Of a DNA stretch of 18,588 nucleotides, positions 14,644-18,588 are shown piece after piece. The notes under the pieces were generated by a model that had not been told where the DNA came from, ran no database searches, and worked only from the letters and a program-made list of their open reading frames with translations. Position 1 is the stretch's first letter. Each line of letters starts with the position of its first letter. Both the position numbers and the translations under genes were made by a program. This DNA is from Chryseobacterium gleum (GTDB lineage Bacteria; Bacteroidota; Bacteroidia; Flavobacteriales_D; Crocinitomicaceae). The DNA lies in the NCBI GenBank assembly GCA_943326315.2, contig CALPSU020000011.1, positions 1 through 18,588 of the forward strand, given 5' to 3'.

Positions 14644-15621
14644 AATTCTCATTTCGATTGAAGGAGAAATTTTTTCGTAAAGAATGTTATAAACGGCTTC
14701 TACAATTGGCAATTCAACTTGAAATTTTTTATTTATTTCAATTAAACATTTAGTAGCATAATACCCTTCTGCAATCATTTCCATTTCTAATTGAGCAGTT
14801 TTTACAGAATATCCTTTACCAATCATAAAACCAAAAGTTCGATTACGTGAAAATTTAGAATAAGCTGTAACCAATAAATCGCCTAGATAAGCACTTGATT
14901 TAACATCACGGTGAATTGGACTAACTTCGTCAATGAAATTTTCGATTTCTTGTATTGCATTTGAAATCAGAACGGATTGAAAATTGTCGCCATACCCAAG
15001 TCCTGAACAAATTCCAGAGGCTAAAGCATAAATATTTTTTAGCACTGCAGAAAATTCGGTTCCAAATAAATCATCAGAAACTGTGGTTTTAATATAACGA
15101 CAAGCTAAAAGTTTAGCTAAGTGTTCTGCACTTTTTTCACGTTGACAAGCAATCGTTAAGTAAGAAAGTCTTTCTAAAGCTACTTCCTCTGCATGACAAG
15201 GACCGCAAATAATTCCGATTTTGTCGTATGGAGTTCCAAATGTTTTATGAATAAATCGAGCTGGTATTGCATTGTACTCAGGAATAATTCCTTTTACTGC
15301 TGAAAAAACATTTTTATCTTTAAATAATTCCTGCGGAAAATTTTCAAATATTTTAACTAAAAATGCAGAAGGTGAAGCAATGATTATTATTTCACTATTT
15401 GAAATAATTGCTTGTAAATCTGAGCTAACATTGATTTTCGATAAATCAAATTCGACGGATTGTAAATAATTAGGATTGTGTTTGAATTTATGAATATGCT
15501 CTACTGCTTCATCATTTCTCATCCACCAATTAACAACAGGAACGTTATTGCATAATATTTTAACTAAAGCTGTCGCCCAACTTCCGCCTCCAATAACTGC
15601 TATTTTGTTGCTTTTATCCAT
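14623..15621 (-). CDS. gpsA: NAD(P)H-dependent glycerol-3-phosphate dehydrogenase GpsA
   Basis: GpsA reduces dihydroxyacetone phosphate to sn-glycerol-3-phosphate, the backbone of membrane phospholipids. The 332-residue protein has an N-terminal Rossmann motif GGGSWATAL (residues 11-19). Further motifs are Lys110 in SAVKGI, CGPCHAEEVA (139-148), and the catalytic Lys195 in AVLKNIYALASGI. The C-terminal domain carries GDNF, GDLLVT (247-252) and SRNRTFGFMIGKG (258-270). All expected landmarks are present and the length is normal. The start at 15621 is preceded by an exact -7 element 10 nt upstream. It lies between rnc and the aspartate kinase gene, each with its own apparent promoter, so it is probably transcribed separately. 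Confidence 0.95.
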   Translation of the reverse strand: MDKSNKIAVIGGGSWATALVKILCNNVPVVNWWMRNDEAVEHIHKFKHNPNYLQSVEFDLSKINVSSDLQAIISNSEIIIIASPSAFLVKIFENFPQELFKDKNVFSAVKGIIPEYNAIPARFIHKTFGTPYDKIGIICGPCHAEEVALERLSYLTIACQREKSAEHLAKLLACRYIKTTVSDDLFGTEFSAVLKNIYALASGICSGLGYGDNFQSVLISNAIQEIENFIDEVSPIHRDVKSSAYLGDLLVTAYSKFSRNRTFGFMIGKGYSVKTAQLEMEMIAEGYYATKCLIEINKKFQVELPIVEAVYNILYEKISPSIEMRILADKLS

Positions 15622-15631
15622 TGTTATCTAG

Positions 15632-15639
15632 CAAAAGTA
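15632..15639 (-). promoter_or_regulatory. -7 element of gpsA
   Basis: The minus strand reads TACTTTTG, an exact TAnnTTTG match, ending 10 nt before the gpsA ATG. No TTG lies 17-23 nt upstream. The predicted leader is only a few nucleotides. Confidence 0.5.
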
Positions 15640-15782
15640 GAAAAATTATTTGAATTTTGGATTATTGGTGATGAATCAAAGAATGTTTCTTGAAAATTAG
15701 TTAGAAATTTAATAAGATTTTAAACTTTAAATCAAATAATAGAAATGAATGTATGTTATTGTTTTCTAGCAACATGACTATG

Positions 15783-16505
15783 CTATAGTTCCCCAATTAA
15801 TTCTAAAGTTTCTTTTGAAGCCGCTTGTTCAGCTGTTTTTTTAGAAGTTCCAACCCCTCTACCATAATGCACGCTATTCACAGTAGATAATACGGTATAT
15901 ATCCAAGATCCTCCATTATTTTCTTCTGAAATTACAACAAAATCCAATTTTAGTTGCTTTTTTTGACTCCAAATAAATAATTTTGATTTAAAGTCAATTT
16001 CTTCTTCTAATATTCTATTGAGGTCGGCATAATTTTTAAAAACATGGTTATGTATTGCCATTTTAACAGCATTATATCCGCTATCTAGGTATATTGCACC
16101 TATAATTGCTTCAAATGCATTTCCTTCAAGTGTATTTAAATTTATTGTACGTCCTTTTTGATAACGAATAATTTCCCTGAGTTCCATTTCTTCAGCAATT
16201 AAAGAGAGGGTTTTACGGCTAACTAATTTAGATTTGATTTTAGTTAAAGAACCTTCATCATCTTTTGGAAAACGTATGTAAACAAATTCTGCTATTACAG
16301 CATCAAGTATAGAATCGCCTAAAAACTCTAGGCGTTCATTTGAAGATTCAAATTCGCTACTGTTGCTTAATGATTTGTGAGTAACTGCCTGAGAAAAAAA
16401 AGAAATATTTATTGGACGATACCCAAATCTTTTAATAATAAATTGTTTAATTGCTTTCTCATTCTTAGTTTTTTTAGGAGAAAAGAATGAACTAAACAAA
16501 GACAA
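15783..16505 (-). CDS. rnc: Ribonuclease III
   Basis: RNase III cleaves double-stranded RNA in rRNA processing and mRNA turnover. The 240-residue protein has the signature NERLEFLGDSILDAV with metal ligands Glu60 and Asp64. The second cluster reads GNAFEAIIGAIYLDSGY with Glu132. Here Asn129 occupies the place of E. coli Asp114, a change I believe is common in Bacteroidota. A double-stranded-RNA-binding domain fills the C-terminal third (DFKSKLFIWSQKK, then GVGTSKKTAEQAASKETLELI). A basic N-terminal extension of about 20 residues precedes the catalytic domain. It starts 3 bp after the fabF stop and is the last gene of the acpP-fabF-rnc operon. Confidence 0.95.
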   Translation of the reverse strand: MSLFSSFFSPKKTKNEKAIKQFIIKRFGYRPINISFFSQAVTHKSLSNSSEFESSNERLEFLGDSILDAVIAEFVYIRFPKDDEGSLTKIKSKLVSRKTLSLIAEEMELREIIRYQKGRTINLNTLEGNAFEAIIGAIYLDSGYNAVKMAIHNHVFKNYADLNRILEEEIDFKSKLFIWSQKKQLKLDFVVISEENNGGSWIYTVLSTVNSVHYGRGVGTSKKTAEQAASKETLELIGEL

Positions 16506-16508
16506 AGT

Positions 16509-17762
16509 TTATCCTTTAAATTTTTTAACAATAACACTTGTGTTGTGTCCGCCAAATCCAAAAGTGTTTGAAATAGCAACATTTACAACTCTTTTTTGCG
16601 CCTTGTTAAATGTAAAATTCAATTTGTTATCTATTTCAGGGTCGTCTGTAAAATGATTAATTGTCGGTGGAACGATATCATTTTTTACTGTTAAAATACA
16701 AGCTATAGCTTCAATTGCTCCAGCAGCACCTAATAAATGACCTGTCATTGATTTAGTAGAACTTATATTTAAATTATATGCGTGTTCTCCAAAAACGTGT
16801 TGAATTGCTTTCACTTCAGCTACATCTCCAAGAGGAGTAGATGTTCCATGAACATTAACATAATCAACTTCTGATGGATCCATATTAGCATCATCCAATG
16901 CCGCAATCATAGTATTTCTTGCTCCTAATCCTTCTGGATGAGGTGCAGTCATGTGGTAAGCATCTCCAGACATTCCTCCACCTACTACTTCTGCATAAAT
17001 TGAAGCACCTCTTTTAATAGCATGCTCATACTCTTCTAAGATAATTGCGCCAGCGCCTTCACCTAAAACAAAACCTTCTCGATCTAAATCGAAAGGGCGA
17101 GAAGCTGTTTGTGGATCATCATTTCTAGTAGACAATGCTTTTAAAGCATTAAATCCTCCAATTCCCATTTGATTAACAGCAGCTTCAGATCCTCCAGTAA
17201 CGAAAGCATCTGCTTTTCCTAATCTAATGTAATTGTAGGCGTCAATAATTGCGTTTGTAGCAGAAGCACAAGCAGATACAGTAACGTAATTTGGACCACG
17301 TAAACCGTATTTTATCGAAATGTGACCTGCTGCAATATCAGCAATCATTTTTGGGATAAAAAATGGGTTAATTTTAGGAGTACCATCTCCTTCAAAAAAT
17401 CCTTTCGCTTCATCTTGAAACGTTTTTAATCCACCAATTCCTGATCCCCATATTACACCAATGCGATCTAAATTTGGATTAGATTCCATTAACTCAGAAT
17501 CCGCCATGGCTTCTGCAGCAGAAACCAGGGCGTACTGAGAAAATTGGTCTAGTTTTCTTGCTTCTTTTCGATCCATAAAGTCTTCAACATTGAAATTCTT
17601 TACTTCACAAGCAAATTGAGTCTTAAACAAAGAGGCGTCAAATTGTTGAATAGGAGCGGCTCCACTTTTTCCTTGAACCAATGATTCCCAATATTCAGAA
17701 ACCGTATTTCCAATTGGCGTAAGTGCGCCTAAGCCTGTAACAACAACTCTTTTTAATTCCAT
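16509..17762 (-). CDS. fabF: 3-oxoacyl-[acyl-carrier-protein] synthase II FabF
   Basis: FabF (KAS II) condenses malonyl-ACP with acyl-ACP to elongate fatty acids. The 417-residue protein begins with the typical RVVVTGLGALTPIGN. It has the active-site Cys165 in TVSACASATNAI, His305 in VNVHGTSTPLGD, and Lys337 with His342 in STKSMTGHLLGAAGA, completing the Cys-His-His centre. The glycine-rich C-terminus ISNTFGFGGHNTSVIVKK is also characteristic. Length is standard. It lies 40 bp after acpP, whose product is its acyl-carrier substrate, and 3 bp before rnc. No internal promoter is apparent, which supports a single transcript from the acpP promoter. Confidence 0.97.
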   Translation of the reverse strand: MELKRVVVTGLGALTPIGNTVSEYWESLVQGKSGAAPIQQFDASLFKTQFACEVKNFNVEDFMDRKEARKLDQFSQYALVSAAEAMADSELMESNPNLDRIGVIWGSGIGGLKTFQDEAKGFFEGDGTPKINPFFIPKMIADIAAGHISIKYGLRGPNYVTVSACASATNAIIDAYNYIRLGKADAFVTGGSEAAVNQMGIGGFNALKALSTRNDDPQTASRPFDLDREGFVLGEGAGAIILEEYEHAIKRGASIYAEVVGGGMSGDAYHMTAPHPEGLGARNTMIAALDDANMDPSEVDYVNVHGTSTPLGDVAEVKAIQHVFGEHAYNLNISSTKSMTGHLLGAAGAIEAIACILTVKNDIVPPTINHFTDDPEIDNKLNFTFNKAQKRVVNVAISNTFGFGGHNTSVIVKKFKG

Positions 17763-17802
17763 ATAGAATACCTTTATTCTAGATCAATAAATAATTTTGT
17801 TC

Positions 17803-18039
17803 TTAGTTTTTATGCTCTTCAATATATGAAACAGCATCACCAACAGTTTGGATTTTTTCTGCTTGATCATCTGGAATAGCAATATTGAATTCTTTTTCAA
17901 ATTCCATAATCAATTCTACAGTGTCAAGAGAATCTGCACCAAGATCATTTGTGAAACTCGCTTCGTTAGTTACTTCGCTCTCTTCAACTCCTAATTTATC
18001 TACGATAATAGATATTACTTTCGTTTTGATTTCAGACAT
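17803..18039 (-). CDS. acpP: Acyl carrier protein
   Basis: The 78-residue acidic protein carries the growing acyl chain on a 4'-phosphopantetheine attached to Ser37 in the GADSLDTVELIM motif. It shows the usual four-helix ACP pattern, ending in VGDAVSYIEEHKN. The start is the ATG at 18039 (MSEIKTKVISI), which gives the standard ACP length. The open frame continues to an ATG at 18123, but that 28-residue extension is hydrophobic, covers the promoter and is not part of any ACP. It heads the acpP-fabF-rnc operon and diverges from purN, an arrangement conserved across Bacteroidota. Confidence 0.97.
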   Translation of the reverse strand: MSEIKTKVISIIVDKLGVEESEVTNEASFTNDLGADSLDTVELIMEFEKEFNIAIPDDQAEKIQTVGDAVSYIEEHKN

Positions 18040-18069
18040 TTCTAATTTTTTTAATGAATTACTAAGGCA

Positions 18070-18099
18070 CAAAGTAAAAAACTTTGAACCGAAAAACAA
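18070..18099 (-). promoter_or_regulatory. Promoter of the acpP-fabF-rnc operon
   Basis: On the minus strand, TTG (complement of 18097-18099) is followed after 19 nt by TTACTTTG (complement of 18070-18077), one mismatch from TAnnTTTG. Predicted start is near 18063, giving a leader of about 24 nt before the acpP ATG. Both elements and the spacing suit a strong housekeeping promoter. Confidence 0.55.
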
Positions 18100-18280
18100 A
18101 ATTATTACTGATATTATTATCATTTTGATATTAAATTATTAAATATAATTTTGTTTTTATCTATGATAGCATAGGTTTAAGTAAGTTTTTTAGATAGTAA
18201 TTCAATTGTTATTTTGTTGTTATTAAGATAACTTATTCTTTAATTTTGATGAAATACCCTTTATTTTTGATGATACTTTC

Positions 18281-18288
18281 TAACTTTG
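18281..18288 (+). promoter_or_regulatory. -7 element of purN
   Basis: TAACTTTG is an exact TAnnTTTG match ending 4 nt before the purN ATG. The -33 region is T-rich, with TTT about 18 nt upstream but no clean TTG. Transcription would begin at or within a base or two of the start codon. Confidence 0.5.
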
Positions 18289-18292
18289 TATC

Positions 18293-18588
18293 ATGATAAA
18301 ATTTAAACTAGCTCTTTTTGCTTCTGGATTAGGAAGTAATGCCTTAAATATTATTGATTATTTTTCATCTCATTCTGCTATTGAAATAGGATTTGTTTTA
18401 TCTAATAAAAAAGATGCACCTATTGTTGAAAAAGCACAAAAAAAAGGGATTGAAGTACTTGTTTTTTCAAACGATGAAGTTGCAGATGGCCTTTTTTTAT
18501 CCAAAGTATTCTTAGAGAAAGGAATTGATTTTATTATTTTGGCCGGTTATCTTCGAAAAATCCCCTCTGAATTGTTAGAAAGATATAC
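18293..18588 (+). CDS. purN: Phosphoribosylglycinamide formyltransferase PurN (5' part, cut by window end)
   Basis: PurN transfers a formyl group from 10-formyltetrahydrofolate to GAR, the third step of purine synthesis. The visible 98 residues match its N-terminal half: the phosphate-binding LALFASGLGSNALNII segment near residues 6-21, VLSNKKDAPIVEKA, and the ILAGYLRKIP segment near 83-92 that leads into the folate site. The catalytic Asn-x-His motif would lie just past the window edge and cannot be checked. The start at 18293 is the first ATG after an in-frame stop at 18281. It diverges from acpP across a 253-bp region containing both promoters. Confidence 0.93.
   Translation, partial: MIKFKLALFASGLGSNALNIIDYFSSHSAIEIGFVLSNKKDAPIVEKAQKKGIEVLVFSNDEVADGLFLSKVFLEKGIDFIILAGYLRKIPSELLERY

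Noticed and set aside
14466..14753. 95-codon open frame on the plus strand across the aspartate kinase start and gpsA end
   Set aside because: It lies antisense to two well-supported genes and to their intergenic promoter, with low-complexity composition and no recognisable features.
15753..15775. Hairpin ATGTT/AACAT downstream of rnc as a terminator
   Set aside because: It has only five pairs around a 13-nt loop and no U tract; too weak to call.
18040..18123. 28-residue hydrophobic N-terminal extension of acyl carrier protein, resembling a signal or membrane segment
   Set aside because: The 78-residue form from 18039 is the standard ACP length, and the extension covers the predicted promoter.
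18161..18174. CTATG/CATAG inverted repeat in the acpP-purN gap as an operator
   Set aside because: A 5-bp match with a 4-nt gap is expected by chance in AT-rich DNA, and it overlaps neither predicted promoter.

Overview
The window looks like a core chromosomal segment of a low-GC member of the Bacteroidota, most likely order Flavobacteriales. The evidence is AT-rich, mostly tightly packed housekeeping genes; A/T-rich leaders with no clear Shine-Dalgarno sequence; repeated Bacteroidota-type -7 promoter elements (TAnnTTTG); a long eukaryote-like isoleucyl-tRNA synthetase; and the divergent purN / acpP-fabF-rnc arrangement usual in the phylum. I cannot name a genus. I found no phage, transposase, CRISPR, toxin-antitoxin or defence genes, and no convincing new multi-gene system.

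Layout. Positions 50-949 (minus) hold an S66 LD-carboxypeptidase-like peptidase, diverging from tadA (989). A polytopic membrane protein resembling DUF6427 follows at 1495-2451. After a hairpin-containing gap come purQ (2621-3307) and purD (3357-4631). Then, closely packed on the plus strand, lie a CNNM/CBS/CorC membrane protein, a secreted protein of unknown function, a HAD hexitol-phosphatase-like protein and truA (4662-8289). truA converges on kynA (tryptophan 2,3-dioxygenase, 8346-9296, minus), with a strong hairpin terminator between them. The minus strand then carries ileS (9508-12918), aspartate kinase (13259-14530), gpsA (14623-15621) and the acpP-fabF-rnc operon (18039 down to 15783). 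purN starts on the plus strand at 18293 and runs off the end.

How the genes fit together. Three genes serve de novo purine synthesis (purQ, purD, purN). acpP and fabF serve fatty-acid elongation, and gpsA supplies the glycerol-3-phosphate backbone for phospholipids. tadA, truA and ileS serve tRNA modification and charging; rnc processes RNA. Aspartate kinase opens the Lys/Thr/Met branch, and kynA opens tryptophan catabolism.

The least ordinary parts are non-coding or at residue level. The 340-bp gap between the aspartate kinase and ileS holds a modular AGAC-hairpin-AAAGAC repeat on both strands around a G-rich palindrome, and the predicted ileS promoter lies inside that repeat. IleRS carries GIHH where the class I HIGH signature belongs, a variant reported to be linked to very strong mupirocin resistance. 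Three plus-strand genes (tadA, the DUF6427-like gene, purN) have a -7-like element only 4-5 nt before the start codon, which suggests leaderless mRNAs.
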